A stretch of 64,000 nt of DNA. It comes from Bacillus sp. HNG. GTDB taxonomy: Bacteria > Bacillota > Bacilli > Bacillales > Bacillaceae_L. Below the pieces are notes generated by a model, which was not told the DNA's origin, did no database searches, and saw only the letters and a program-made list of their open reading frames with translations. Below, in pieces: positions 7,888 through 17,264 of this stretch; the stretch's first letter is position 1; each line of letters starts with the position of its first letter. Location of the stretch: the NCBI RefSeq assembly GCF_003400205.1, contig NZ_QUQV01000012.1, positions 1 to 64,000 of the forward strand, read 5' to 3'. Both the position numbers and the translations under genes were made by a program.

Positions 7888-8790
7888 ATGATTCAATCAG
7901 ATGAAAAAGGGTTATTTACCATTCAACAAGTTGCAGATATGACCGGATTATCGAAACAAGTGATTAGGAAATGGGAAGAACGTTATGGGATTATTCAACC
8001 GAAGCGTTTAGAGAATGGTTATAGAATATATAGTCAACAGGATGTAAAAATGCTTTTAAAAATCAAATTACTTTCGGAACAAGGTCACTCGCTAAAACAA
8101 GCGGCTCTTCTTGTAAAAGAGTTTTCTGAAGAACCTGAAGTACCAATGAAAGAGGAAAAATTACCTAATTACGAGCAGTGGAATGAGTATGTCCTCCAGC
8201 TTCTAGAAAAAGGTAGGCACTGTGATGAAATAGAATTAACGTATATTTTAAAACAAGCATACCATCATGTAGGGTTAGAGCGCTTTTTAACAAATATCGT
8301 GGTTCCTTTTTTAAAAGAGGTAGGGAAAAAGTGGGAGAACCATGAGTGGGATGAATATCAGGAATCTGTATCGAGTCTAGTTGTAAGAGACTTCTTAGTT
8401 CAGATTAGACGAAATTATCAATATCGGGAAGATGCACCATTCGTTCTCGGAGCATGTCTGCCTTATGAACATCATGAAGTACCCCTGCATCTGACCTTAT
8501 TGCAGTTCATGATGAAAGGGTGGAAAACCCAATTAATCGGGGCATCTCCAGCTCCAGGAGCAATAGAATCATTGGTAAGCAAATTAAAGCCAGATGTGGT
8601 TTTGTTGTCCGCTACAACCACAATACCTTTTGAAACGGATCCTCATCTTCTAGAAAGATTGGAGCAATTTGCTAAAAAGCAAAAGGATATAGCCTTCTAC
8701 CTTGGTGGCCAAGGGGCAGTCACCTATCTTGCTGATTATAAACCACGGGCTATTATTGTAACGAATTCCATTGCAGACATTTTAAAATAG
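7888..8790 (+). CDS. MerR-type regulator with cobalamin-binding domain (CarH/LitR-like)
   Basis: This 300-residue protein has an N-terminal MerR winged helix (about residues 8-75, including RKWEERYG and NGYRIYS), a helical linker (about 95-180) and a Rossmann-like B12-binding domain (about 185-300). The axial-ligand motif is kept as Glu194-His195-His196 (ExHE). The CarH photosensor motif Trp-x9-Glu-His is partly kept: Trp149 and Glu159 are present but the next residue is Ser160, not His. It probably binds a cobalamin and controls itself and the divergent ABC exporter; whether it senses light is doubtful. The start at 7888 has AAGGGG nine bases upstream, better than the ATG at 7879, which abuts that site. 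Confidence 0.85.
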   Translation: MIQSDEKGLFTIQQVADMTGLSKQVIRKWEERYGIIQPKRLENGYRIYSQQDVKMLLKIKLLSEQGHSLKQAALLVKEFSEEPEVPMKEEKLPNYEQWNEYVLQLLEKGRHCDEIELTYILKQAYHHVGLERFLTNIVVPFLKEVGKKWENHEWDEYQESVSSLVVRDFLVQIRRNYQYREDAPFVLGACLPYEHHEVPLHLTLLQFMMKGWKTQLIGASPAPGAIESLVSKLKPDVVLLSATTTIPFETDPHLLERLEQFAKKQKDIAFYLGGQGAVTYLADYKPRAIIVTNSIADILK

Positions 8791-8796
8791 AACATA

Positions 8797-8825
8797 GAAG
8801 CCGCGCAGTGGCGGCTTCATTTTAT
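8797..8825. terminator. Terminator between the regulator and the MBL-fold gene
   Basis: GAAGCCGC (8797-8804) pairs with GCGGCTTC (8811-8818), followed by T-rich sequence on the plus strand. It ends the regulator gene and may also serve the converging gene. Confidence 0.75.
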
Positions 8826-10210
8826 TGCTCCATTATTTTTCCTTCACTTAAAAGGTAGGTCTTGCCATATTGAGGTAATAGCTGCACTCCATTTTTCGGC
8901 TTCAATCTTTCTGGATAAAAGCTGTGAAGCGGGATAAGTGTTGCTGGATCCAGTTCATCGACAATGTATTTTAAATGTTGCGGAATCGCATGTCCGCCAG
9001 TTCCAATCGCTACTCGTTCAAGTCCAATGAGCTGCAATACCCGTTCCAGGTTTTGAAATGCAGGATCAAATGAACCTAATGGTACTCCATTTGAGTGAAG
9101 ATAAATGCCATTCTCTACATTCAAATCAAAAAGATCCAGGGAACGATCATAGGAATTTTGAACAAGGTACTGCTCTGGATTTTGGTTAATCTCCTTATAT
9201 GAAATCGTAGAAATCTTATTAAATAATTGAGCTTGCCATTTCGGAACAGGGGATTGTCTCATTTCTTCGGATTGAAACACGAGGAAATTTTGTGCTCCTA
9301 AATGGTTTAATGCGATTTGGGCAGTCTCAGCTTCTAACACAACTTTTCGACCAGATTCAACTCCAGCTTGTAAGATCCCGCGTATGCGATCAATATTTCG
9401 GTGGTAGATATTAAAAATACCTATACCATTGGTTGCTTTTAATACCTCAGCCATTTTGGATGGAATCCTTGTTTCTGTAACCACATCTTCGGGAAGTTCC
9501 TTGTTAGCAACAAGCGCTTCTTCAGGTAATTCTTCTTCGCTAGATAAAGTGGTTCCTTCCATAATCACAGCATCGAATCCGATTTCCTTTGCTTTCAGAA
9601 TAAACGATCGAATCCGCTCTGGATGTGCACCATGAATTCTCAAATCTCCAGTATAAAGGATAGATCCATCAGGTGTTTGAATATGAAAGGCACAAGCGCC
9701 TAAAATATCATGGTCAACTTGAATTGGTGTAATCGTAATTTTACCGACTGAAAAAGGCCGATTGGACGTACAAGATTGAAAATCCCGATTTCCTTGTACT
9801 CTCTCACCAATTAATTCCAACGTTTGATATAAACTTAAGGAGTCCTCTGTCATGTATACAGGGATGGAGGGGGCAATCAATCCCATTGCTCCCATATGGT
9901 CTAAATGTAAATGGGAAATAAGAATAGCTGTATTGCCATGATAGGTATCAGCCGAAATAAGAGTTGTATGATCGGGAAGGTCTTCTTTGCTGTATATTCC
10001 ATCAATACTTGGAATAAGACCAAGTTTTAAATAGTCCCTCACAACTGAGCTTTTCCTTAACTTGATTTGTCCATCAAATATATGATTTTGGGGATTGTAT
10101 ACAAGTCCGAAGTCAAAGATGATCCGAGAATCACCATATTGCAAAGAGATGATGGTTCCGCCGATTGTTCTTAGACCACCATAAAAAGTAAGAGTTGTTT
10201 TATGAGTCAT
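8822..10210 (-). CDS. Metallo-beta-lactamase-fold hydrolase, RNase J/beta-CASP-like
   Basis: This 462-residue protein carries the metal-binding HLHLDHMG motif (about residues 96-103), an N-terminal GGLRTIGGT loop, a second histidine in QVDHD and an aspartate in YTGDLR. It also has a later IGTGGHA segment and a C-terminal LIPLHSF strand, as in beta-CASP nucleases of the RNase J group. The length is shorter than RNase J (about 555) and no KH-like C-terminal domain is evident. A nuclease or related phosphodiesterase is likely but the substrate is unknown. The ATG at 10210 is preceded by AAAGGTGG. It is a single-gene unit between two terminators. Confidence 0.75.
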   Translation of the reverse strand: MTHKTTLTFYGGLRTIGGTIISLQYGDSRIIFDFGLVYNPQNHIFDGQIKLRKSSVVRDYLKLGLIPSIDGIYSKEDLPDHTTLISADTYHGNTAILISHLHLDHMGAMGLIAPSIPVYMTEDSLSLYQTLELIGERVQGNRDFQSCTSNRPFSVGKITITPIQVDHDILGACAFHIQTPDGSILYTGDLRIHGAHPERIRSFILKAKEIGFDAVIMEGTTLSSEEELPEEALVANKELPEDVVTETRIPSKMAEVLKATNGIGIFNIYHRNIDRIRGILQAGVESGRKVVLEAETAQIALNHLGAQNFLVFQSEEMRQSPVPKWQAQLFNKISTISYKEINQNPEQYLVQNSYDRSLDLFDLNVENGIYLHSNGVPLGSFDPAFQNLERVLQLIGLERVAIGTGGHAIPQHLKYIVDELDPATLIPLHSFYPERLKPKNGVQLLPQYGKTYLLSEGKIMEQ

Positions 10211-10233
10211 GCCATTTCCACCTTTTATAAAAT

Positions 10234-10267
10234 AAAATTGAAGGAACCGGTACTTCCAGGCTCCTTC
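10234..10267 (-). terminator. Terminator of the Ugp-type operon
   Basis: A nine-base-pair stem (10240-10248 with 10259-10267, one G-U pair), read leftward, is followed by AATTTTATTTT. It lies after the stop of the binding-protein gene. Confidence 0.7.
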
Positions 10268-10290
10268 ATGTTAAACGTCAAAACTATCTA

Positions 10291-11625
10291 TTACTGACCA
10301 AGCTCTCTTTTGGCAGCGTCTTCTGCATTTGTTAAGCCTTCTTCAACAGAAATTTCACCAAGTAGTACTCGATCAAGCTCTTTTGCCACAGCATTTTTTA
10401 AAGCATAAGCTCCTTTAATACGAGGATCATAGAAACCTGCATCAAATTGTTGTTCACCTACACCATATTCAGGGTTTTCAGCAATGTATGCTTTCCATTC
10501 TTCGCTTTCTAAAGCAGAATAACGAATAGGTAGGTAACCAGATTGCATTGCCCAATAAGTTGTATTTTCAGTGTTAATTAAGAATTTAATATATTCCCAA
10601 GCAGCAAATTTTTCTTCATCGGTTGCAGATGCGAAAACAGATACGTTTGTTCCTGCAAATGGAGTAGCTGCTTTTTTACCTTCGGGTAATACAGTTGCCG
10701 CCCAGTTTATTCCGTTTTCCTCAGCAGGGGCAGCTACATAAGGAATACCAGCAGAAGATCCAATATAAAGGCCTACATCTCCACGTGCAAATGGTTCAGA
10801 CATATATCCATCTTCACCAGCTGTACGTGCAATACCATCTTCAATCATTCCGTAAACAAATTCTAATGCTTCTTTTCCTTCAGGGGAATTCATCATAAAT
10901 TTCTCTGATTCCTCATCGAAATAGACACCACCAGCTTGATGAACCCACTGGTTAAACTCTAGAGTTACAGAGTTTTCTAAGCCAAGCCCGATTACATTCT
11001 TTCCATCTTTTTCGCCTGTTAATTTTTCAGCTACTGAATAAAGCTCGTCCCAAGTAGTTGGAGGTTCAACACCAGCATCTTCTAAGTAATCCACATTGTA
11101 GAACATAATACGAGTACTTTTGTTAAAAGGCATTCCGTAATATTTGCCATCCCAAACATTCATTTCACGGAAAACTTCAACAATATCATTTAATTCATCA
11201 TCACTGAAACCAACTTCAGGATGGGTTATATATGGAGTTAAGTCTGCTACTAGATCATTTTCAAGATACTCAGTAATCCAGTCTTCATAAGCTTGAGTTA
11301 ATACAGGAAGATTCTTCGCTTTCGCTGCAGCCATATTTTTTGTAGACAAGTCACCATAGCTACCTTGATTGACTAGTTTAACAGTAATCATTTCTTGAGA
11401 CTCATTAAAATCATTTGTGATTTTTTCTAATGCTTTTTCATGTCCACCACTCATAGCATGCCAGAATTCAATTTCAACTGGCTCATCTAATGAAGTTACA
11501 AGACCCTCTGTTGCATTTTTATTTTCAGCTTCTTTGCTATCTGTGTTTGTTTTTTCTCCATCGCTACATGCCATTAATGTCACCGCTAAAATTAAAAAAA
11601 GCATTGTTAGTAAGAATTTTTTCAA
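10291..11625 (-). CDS. ABC importer solute-binding lipoprotein (UgpB-like)
   Basis: This 444-residue family 1 solute-binding protein has a lipoprotein signal peptide ending in the lipobox LMAC (Cys20), then a Ser/Asp/Glu-rich linker. The body resembles UgpB: an IEFWHAMSGG strand, PFNKSTRIMFYN, an SAGIPY segment and a C-terminal repeat of charged helices. UgpB binds sn-glycerol-3-phosphate or glycerophosphodiesters. In Bacillaceae such systems also take up sugars, so the ligand is not certain. Translation starts at a TTG, about eight bases after AGGAGG. It is the last gene of the four-gene operon and is anchored outside the membrane by the lipid. Confidence 0.88.
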   Translation of the reverse strand: MKKFLLTMLFLILAVTLMACSDGEKTNTDSKEAENKNATEGLVTSLDEPVEIEFWHAMSGGHEKALEKITNDFNESQEMITVKLVNQGSYGDLSTKNMAAAKAKNLPVLTQAYEDWITEYLENDLVADLTPYITHPEVGFSDDELNDIVEVFREMNVWDGKYYGMPFNKSTRIMFYNVDYLEDAGVEPPTTWDELYSVAEKLTGEKDGKNVIGLGLENSVTLEFNQWVHQAGGVYFDEESEKFMMNSPEGKEALEFVYGMIEDGIARTAGEDGYMSEPFARGDVGLYIGSSAGIPYVAAPAEENGINWAATVLPEGKKAATPFAGTNVSVFASATDEEKFAAWEYIKFLINTENTTYWAMQSGYLPIRYSALESEEWKAYIAENPEYGVGEQQFDAGFYDPRIKGAYALKNAVAKELDRVLLGEISVEEGLTNAEDAAKRELGQ

Positions 11626-11738
11626 AATCGTTTCCTCCTATAAATCAACATAATATTTTTTATTCGTATGAAATTGAGTAGGGCCCATGATAGATGACTA
11701 GATTCGTGAGTATCACCTCCTTAAAGGATGAGACCTGG

Positions 11739-12566
11739 TTAGCCTTTAATTCCAGCTTTCGCAACACCTTCAATAATGTACTTCTGCAGGATGATATAAA
11801 GGATAATCATCGGTAGAATAATCATGGTTGATGCAGCCATTAATAATTCATAAATTGTTCCTGCTTCTGTACTAAAGGAGGTAAGTCCAACAGGAAGAGT
11901 TCGCATTTCTTTTGATTGAGTCACAATTAATGGCCAAAGGAATGCATTCCAGCTTCCAATTGCTTTTAATAATACAATGGTAATGAGAGCGGGTTTCGCT
12001 AATGGCACCATAATCGTCCACAGAAATCGAAAATCACGACAGCCATCAATTTTTGCTGCATAAGACAATTCTTTAGGTATTCCCAAAAAGAATTGACGTA
12101 ATAAAAAGATAGAGAAGATACTAGCAAGCCAGGGAACTATCAGTGCTTCATATTGGTCAATCCAACCGAGATTCGATAGAGTTACATAGTTTGGAATTAA
12201 CAGTACTTCCCCTGGAACCATCATAGTCCCGAGCAAGATAGCAAATATAAAATCGCGTCCATAAAAATTCACTCGTGAAAATGCATAGGCTGCAAGGATT
12301 GTCGTTAATAATTCTCCAATTGTTGATAGTACCGTTACAATGGCACTATTGATGATATATCTAACAAAAGGAGCCATTTCAAAGGCCTCTGCATAGTTTT
12401 CCCATTTGAAATCCTCTGGAATCCAAATAGGAGGCATTGCTGTTACCTCACCGGAAGACTTTAAGGATGTACTAAGCATCCAAATAAATGGTAATAGCAT
12501 TAATAAGCTTCCAAGAATCAATAAGAGATAGATAAAACCTTTTGAAAGTGCTGCTTTTCCCTGCAT
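11739..12566 (-). CDS. ABC importer permease (UgpE-like)
   Basis: This protein of about 275 residues has six membrane segments and the permease EAA-loop (about residues 185-205, EAA replaced by YAAKIDGCRDFRF). The loop docks to the ATPase. It belongs to the MalG/UgpE group of carbohydrate-type importers. The ATG at 12566 follows GGAGGGGG with ideal spacing; an in-frame TTG at 12584 lies within that ribosome-binding site and is not used. It follows the UgpA-like permease gene by 18 bases, indicating one operon. Confidence 0.9.
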   Translation of the reverse strand: MQGKAALSKGFIYLLLILGSLLMLLPFIWMLSTSLKSSGEVTAMPPIWIPEDFKWENYAEAFEMAPFVRYIINSAIVTVLSTIGELLTTILAAYAFSRVNFYGRDFIFAILLGTMMVPGEVLLIPNYVTLSNLGWIDQYEALIVPWLASIFSIFLLRQFFLGIPKELSYAAKIDGCRDFRFLWTIMVPLAKPALITIVLLKAIGSWNAFLWPLIVTQSKEMRTLPVGLTSFSTEAGTIYELLMAASTMIILPMIILYIILQKYIIEGVAKAGIKG

Positions 12567-12584
12567 TTTTCTTTCCCCCTCCAA

Positions 12585-13475
12585 TCAGTAAGTCACCCTG
12601 CGTTTTCCAATGTATAATTGGATAAGGGTAAAGATGAATATGATGATAAATAAAACATAGGCGGCTGCAGAGGCAATACCAAATTCCCACTCGTTATAAA
12701 ACTTTTCATAAATATAGTAAACGAGCGTTTGGGCACTATAAGCTGGACCGGGTTTACCGTCAAACAAAGCAAAGATTTCATCAAACACTTTAAAGTTATT
12801 GATAATCGCCACAATCGAAACAAAGAATGTTGTAGGTGATAAAAGTGGCACAGTAATATGTAAAAATCGTTTAAAAGGTTTGGCACCATCAATTTGAGCT
12901 GCTAAATAATACTGCTTGTCTATATTCTGCAAGCCTGCTAAGAAGATAATGATGTTATAGCCTAATCCTTTCCAAATACTCATGATGATCAGTGCAGGCA
13001 TTGCCCATTGTGGATCGGTTAACCATTTAATAGGTTCAATATTTAAGAAACTAAGAAAATAGTTCATTAACCCATATTCTGTATGGTAGATCCAGCGCCA
13101 AACGATAGAGACAGCTACCACAGAGGTGACGAACGGAATAAAGTAAATAGATCGAAATAAACCTCTTAATTTAATATTGGAGTTTAGTAGAATCGCAATA
13201 CCTAGCGATATTAATATGGATAGAGGAACTACACCAAGGACGAAAATAAAGGTATTTTTAATCGCTGTCCAAAATTCCTTATCCTGAAAAATATATGTAA
13301 AATTTGCAAACCCATATTCTTTTACAATGTCATTAAAGTAGTCATAGTCTGTATAAAAACTCATTAAAAAGGATTTAATAATTGGATAAAAATTAAAAAC
13401 ACCTAAAATGACGAGTGCTGGTGCTAAATATAGGAGAGCTTTAAATGTACTAAATAATGTTGGTCTTTGATTCAA
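12585..13475 (-). CDS. ABC importer permease (UgpA-like)
   Basis: This 296-residue inner-membrane permease of the MalF/UgpA group has six membrane segments. The cytoplasmic loop with the AAQIDGAKPFKRF motif (about residue 195) is the ATPase-docking EAA loop. The first codon is TTG at 13475, preceded by AAGGAGGG. The start overlaps the end of the upstream ATPase gene by 26 bp, which points to translational coupling. It forms the transmembrane heterodimer with the UgpE-like protein downstream. Confidence 0.9.
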   Translation of the reverse strand: MNQRPTLFSTFKALLYLAPALVILGVFNFYPIIKSFLMSFYTDYDYFNDIVKEYGFANFTYIFQDKEFWTAIKNTFIFVLGVVPLSILISLGIAILLNSNIKLRGLFRSIYFIPFVTSVVAVSIVWRWIYHTEYGLMNYFLSFLNIEPIKWLTDPQWAMPALIIMSIWKGLGYNIIIFLAGLQNIDKQYYLAAQIDGAKPFKRFLHITVPLLSPTTFFVSIVAIINNFKVFDEIFALFDGKPGPAYSAQTLVYYIYEKFYNEWEFGIASAAAYVLFIIIFIFTLIQLYIGKRRVTY

Positions 13476-14580
13476 TCAAAAGCCCTCCTTGTAAAGGAAT
13501 GACATTTAGATTTACTTCAGATTGAGCATCAAATAAGTGGAATCGGTTATTTCGAACGGATAGATCCACATGGTCACCAGCCTGAATTTCAAATTCTGGA
13601 TTAATTAAGGCACGGATTGAGTGTTCACCTATAATTGCACTTAATAATGTATCCCGCCCAATTCGTTCAACCATTTCTACTTTTGCTTTTAGAGAAAAAG
13701 TTGCGTTATGAGCCCCGATTAACCAATCTTCAGCACGCACACCTAGAATCATCTTGTTTGAAGTAGAAAGTTCTGTATTCAAACGCAGGTCACTTGTAAA
13801 AGACTCGTCCGATTTTTCAACTGTGAAAATAGATCGTTCCTGATTATATGAGACTGGAATCATGTTAATAGGGGGGCTTCCCATAAACTTTCCAACAAAA
13901 GCATTGACCGGATGATCATACATTTCTTGTGGTGGACTATATTGTTGATATTTTCCATCCTTCATTAATAAAATTCGGTCAGAGATGCTCATAGCTTCTT
14001 CCTGGTCATGTGTAACAAAAATTGTTGTAATACCGACTTCCTGCTGAATTCGGCGAATTTCTTCACGCATTTCTAAACGTAAGCGTGCATCAAGGTTTGA
14101 AAGGGGCTCATCTAAAAGTAATAATGATGGCTTTTTAACAAGGGCACGTGCAATCGCTACACGCTGTTGCTGTCCGCCAGAAAGTTGTTTTGGTTTACGG
14201 TCGAGTAGATGATCGATTTGAACAAGCTTTGCCATTTCAATAGCTCTTTCTTCGGCTTCCTTTGTTGGTACTTTTGTCATCTTTAAAGGAAACATGATAT
14301 TTTTAAGCACTGTCATATGCGGATAAAGTGCATAATTTTGAAAGACCATACCAATCCCGCGGTTTTCCGGTTCAATGTTATTTACTAATTTATCACCGAA
14401 ATATAGCTCACCCGAAGTTGGCTTATATAAACCTGCTAACATGAATAATGTTGTACTTTTACCGCAGCCACTTGGTCCAAGAAGACAAACTAATTCACCT
14501 TCATTAATCGAGACATTTAAATGGTCAACTGCGGTCACATCATCGAATTTCATGGATATATCTTTTAACTCTAGTTTCAA
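13450..14580 (-). CDS. ABC importer ATPase (UgpC/MsmX-like)
   Basis: This 376-residue ATPase has Walker A GPSGCGKST (about residues 36-44), a Q-loop, the signature LSGGQQQRVAIARAL, Walker B LLLLDEPLSNLD, the switch His in FVTHDQEEA and a C-terminal TOBE/OB regulatory domain (about 240-370). This layout is that of UgpC, MalK and MsmX. It is the first gene of the operon, which then carries two permeases and the binding protein, a complete importer. The start is a TTG at 14580, seven bases after GGGGAGG. The TOBE domain could bind regulatory partners, as known for MalK. No GlpQ-like phosphodiesterase gene is next to it. Confidence 0.92.
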   Translation of the reverse strand: MKLELKDISMKFDDVTAVDHLNVSINEGELVCLLGPSGCGKSTTLFMLAGLYKPTSGELYFGDKLVNNIEPENRGIGMVFQNYALYPHMTVLKNIMFPLKMTKVPTKEAEERAIEMAKLVQIDHLLDRKPKQLSGGQQQRVAIARALVKKPSLLLLDEPLSNLDARLRLEMREEIRRIQQEVGITTIFVTHDQEEAMSISDRILLMKDGKYQQYSPPQEMYDHPVNAFVGKFMGSPPINMIPVSYNQERSIFTVEKSDESFTSDLRLNTELSTSNKMILGVRAEDWLIGAHNATFSLKAKVEMVERIGRDTLLSAIIGEHSIRALINPEFEIQAGDHVDLSVRNNRFHLFDAQSEVNLNVIPLQGGLLIESKTNII

Positions 14581-14886
14581 GGTGTAACCTCCCCAATAAA
14601 ATGTAATACCAAAGTCAACATTTTCATTCTAAAGGTACTCTTTTAACCTGCTGTAAATAATTTGTAAAAATATTGTTTGTTATCTTAATATTCCAGACAC
14701 ACAGAGATAATTTGGGTGGAATAAAAAAGTATTTTGAACGATTAGCAATAAGTTTGTGAAAACAACCTTTAAAAAATCACACAAGAGCCGTACTATAAGT
14801 AAATGCGGTTTTTTCGCTTTTTGAGAAAAGAGTAATTAACCGCGATTTGACGAAAGATAGTGATAAAAGAAAGGAGTCACCCCGTT
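14581..14886. other. Divergent intergenic region, Ugp-type operon versus MBL gene
   Basis: This 306-base AT-rich spacer must hold the leftward promoter of the importer operon and the rightward promoter of the MBL-fold gene. I found no clear SigA box pair, cre site or riboswitch in it. The ribosome-binding site AAAGGAG lies at its right end. Confidence 0.5.
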
Positions 14887-15735
14887 ATGCACTCAATAAA
14901 CAAGATAGGAAAGAGTTTTTGGTATATCACGCCAATATCTGAGACCGACCGGCCCATTTTAGGGATGGTGGTTGGAAATAACAAGACATTAATGATTGAT
15001 GCAGGTAACTCGGAAGACCATGCCCATTATTTTATGAAAGAAACGTTGAAAAATGAGGTAGGGCATCCTGATATGGTTGTTCTTACTCATTGGCATTGGG
15101 ATCATATCTTTGGCCTTTCAGCTTTACCAAATACAGTTTCAATTGCTTCTACAAAAACAAAAGAGGAAATGGAGAAACTCATTCCGCTTTCATGGTCGGA
15201 CGAGGCTATAGATGAACGAGTTAAAGAAGGAACTGAAATTGAATTTTGTGCGAGGGCTATTAAGAATGAATATACAGATCACCGAGATATCAAGATTGTC
15301 TTACCGGATATAACCATAGAAAAACGAGCGGAAATTGACCTTGGTGGGGTAACTTGTGTAGTTCAACACGTTGGGGGAGATCACGCAGCCGACTCGGTCA
15401 TTGTGTATATCAAAGAAGAAAAAATTCTATTTTTGGGTGATTGTATATATCCTGATATTTTTTCGGAAAAGGATAACTATACAATCAAGACAACTCTTGC
15501 GCTTTTAGATGAGTTAGAATCATTTGATGCAGATACATATATCCCTTCTCACCAAAGGCCGATTTCAAAAGATGAATATAATCAGGAAGTCGCAAAGCTT
15601 AGAACCGTTGCGAAATATACAGATATGTTCGGTGGTGATAAATCGAAAATCATAGAGGAATACGAAAAGCACGTAAAAAGGGAACTGACAGAAGACGAAA
15701 GGGAAACCATTGATAACTTTGTTAATGGGTATTAA
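14887..15735 (+). CDS. Metallo-beta-lactamase-fold hydrolase
   Basis: This 282-residue protein has a typical MBL zinc site: HWHWDHIFG (about residues 73-81, motif HxHxDH), a later GGDHAADS histidine and an LFLGDCIYPD aspartate, then a C-terminal SHQRP histidine. Many family members hydrolyse thioesters, lactones or nucleic acids. Nothing here fixes the substrate. The ATG at 14887 follows AAAGGAG at about 10 bases; an upstream in-frame GTG at 14860 has no site. It is a single gene ending at a terminator shared with the convergent nupC-like gene. Confidence 0.82.
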   Translation: MHSINKIGKSFWYITPISETDRPILGMVVGNNKTLMIDAGNSEDHAHYFMKETLKNEVGHPDMVVLTHWHWDHIFGLSALPNTVSIASTKTKEEMEKLIPLSWSDEAIDERVKEGTEIEFCARAIKNEYTDHRDIKIVLPDITIEKRAEIDLGGVTCVVQHVGGDHAADSVIVYIKEEKILFLGDCIYPDIFSEKDNYTIKTTLALLDELESFDADTYIPSHQRPISKDEYNQEVAKLRTVAKYTDMFGGDKSKIIEEYEKHVKRELTEDERETIDNFVNGY

Positions 15736-15765
15736 TGTATTCCTTAAATAGCTAGATTAAACATA

Positions 15766-15797
15766 GAACCCACTACTTAAGTAGTGGGTTCCATTTT
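15766..15797. terminator. Bidirectional terminator
   Basis: GAACCCACTACTT pairs with AAGTAGTGGGTTC at 15767-15791, followed by T-rich sequence on the plus strand. It serves the converging MBL and NupC genes. Confidence 0.8.
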
Positions 15798-16979
15798 TTA
15801 TAAAACTAAACTAACGATGATACCTGATAGGATACTTACAAGTGTGGCACCATATAATAGCTTCAGCCCGAAACTTGCGACGACATTTCCTTGCTCTTCG
15901 TTCAAGCTTTTTACCGCCCCGGTAATAATCCCGATGGATGAGAAGTTGGCAAAGGATACCAAGAATACAGAAAGAATCCCAAGGGTGCGGGAACTAAAGT
16001 TATGATTACCTCCGGATAAATCCAACATCGCGACAAATTCATTCGTCACGAGTTTAGTCGCCATAATTCCCCCGGCATTAACGGCCTCTGATAAAGGAAT
16101 TCCCATAATGAGGGCAATTGGAGCAAAAATATAACCTAAAATTTGCTGAAAGGATATATTAAATATGAGCTCAAACACGTGATTGATTCCCGCCATTAGT
16201 GCAATGAACCCGATTAACATGGCCCCGACGATAATGGCAACCTTAAAACCATCAAGGATGTATTCCCCGAGCATTTCAAAAAATGATTGCCTTCTAGATT
16301 CCTGTATCTCTAACATATCTTCATTTGGTTGTACCTCATACGGATTAATAATAGAAGCTATGATAAAACCACCAAATAAATTTAATGCTAAAGCTGTGAC
16401 AACATATTTTGGTTCAAGCATTGTCATATAGGCACCCACTATGGATATGGATACAGTCGACATCGCTGAAGCACAAAGAGTATACAAACGCTGTTTTGAA
16501 AGAAGGCCGAGTTGTTTTTTTAATGTAATGAAAACCTCGGATTGTCCCACCATTAACGAAGCCACTGCGTTATATGATTCAAGGGTCCCCATCCCATTCA
16601 CTTTACTTAATAGCCATCCAATTCCCTTCATAAGAAGCGGTAGAATTCTCAGATGCTGGAGAATCCCAATTAAGACAGAAATAAATATAATTGGCAACAA
16701 TACAGTTAAAAAGAAGGGAGCCTCTCCTTCGTTTGCCATGCCGCCAAATACAAAGGAAATCCCTTCGCCTGCATATTCAAGCAGTTTGTTAAAAACATTT
16801 GAAATGGCTGTGATAAGGATAAATCCAAATTCTGTATTTAATAGGAACACGGATAAAATGATTTGAATAACAAGCATTGTGATAATAGGTTTAATTTTCA
16901 CCTTTTTTCGATTGGAGCTTGCTAGCCAAGCTAAAAATAAGACAACAAGAATACCTAAAATTGAAATAACATATTGCAT
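15798..16979 (-). CDS. nupC: Concentrative nucleoside transporter (NupC family)
   Basis: This 393-residue membrane protein of the CNT family, which imports nucleosides with protons or sodium, has an N-terminal domain (about residues 5-90), the conserved [10 protein letters not shown] segment (about 147-156, substrate and ion binding) and a C-terminal domain with [10 protein letters not shown] (about 300). Length and motifs match bacterial NupC. The ATG at 16979 is preceded by AGGAGG. It is a single-gene unit. No purine riboswitch was found in the 285-base upstream spacer, so regulation is unclear. Confidence 0.92.
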   Translation of the reverse strand: MQYVISILGILVVLFLAWLASSNRKKVKIKPIITMLVIQIILSVFLLNTEFGFILITAISNVFNKLLEYAGEGISFVFGGMANEGEAPFFLTVLLPIIFISVLIGILQHLRILPLLMKGIGWLLSKVNGMGTLESYNAVASLMVGQSEVFITLKKQLGLLSKQRLYTLCASAMSTVSISIVGAYMTMLEPKYVVTALALNLFGGFIIASIINPYEVQPNEDMLEIQESRRQSFFEMLGEYILDGFKVAIIVGAMLIGFIALMAGINHVFELIFNISFQQILGYIFAPIALIMGIPLSEAVNAGGIMATKLVTNEFVAMLDLSGGNHNFSSRTLGILSVFLVSFANFSSIGIITGAVKSLNEEQGNVVASFGLKLLYGATLVSILSGIIVSLVL

Positions 16980-17264
16980 ATGTAACCTCCTGATGATTTA
17001 AACATGATGTATATGCTTCCAGTATCGTTTCCGCTCGCATAGCAACCTCTATTTTTATGATTGCAATGGATATTTTGCCCTTATTTTAGAAAAAGTACCC
17101 AGACATCATTCTTTAGAATGATAAAAAAATATGGACAAGGTTTACGGTCACCACAATATCTGAAAACATAGGATAACATTAAAAAGGGAATGTAGGCAAT
17201 TGGCGAATATTTCTTACAAAGATGGTATGATAGATGAAATATGCCTTAAGGAGAAGAGAATTCT

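Noticed and set aside
11712-11722. A perfect Shine-Dalgarno AAGGAGGTGAT on the minus strand between the second Ugp-type permease and the binding-protein gene
   Set aside because: No start codon follows at a usable distance on the minus strand, so it is not taken as a gene start.
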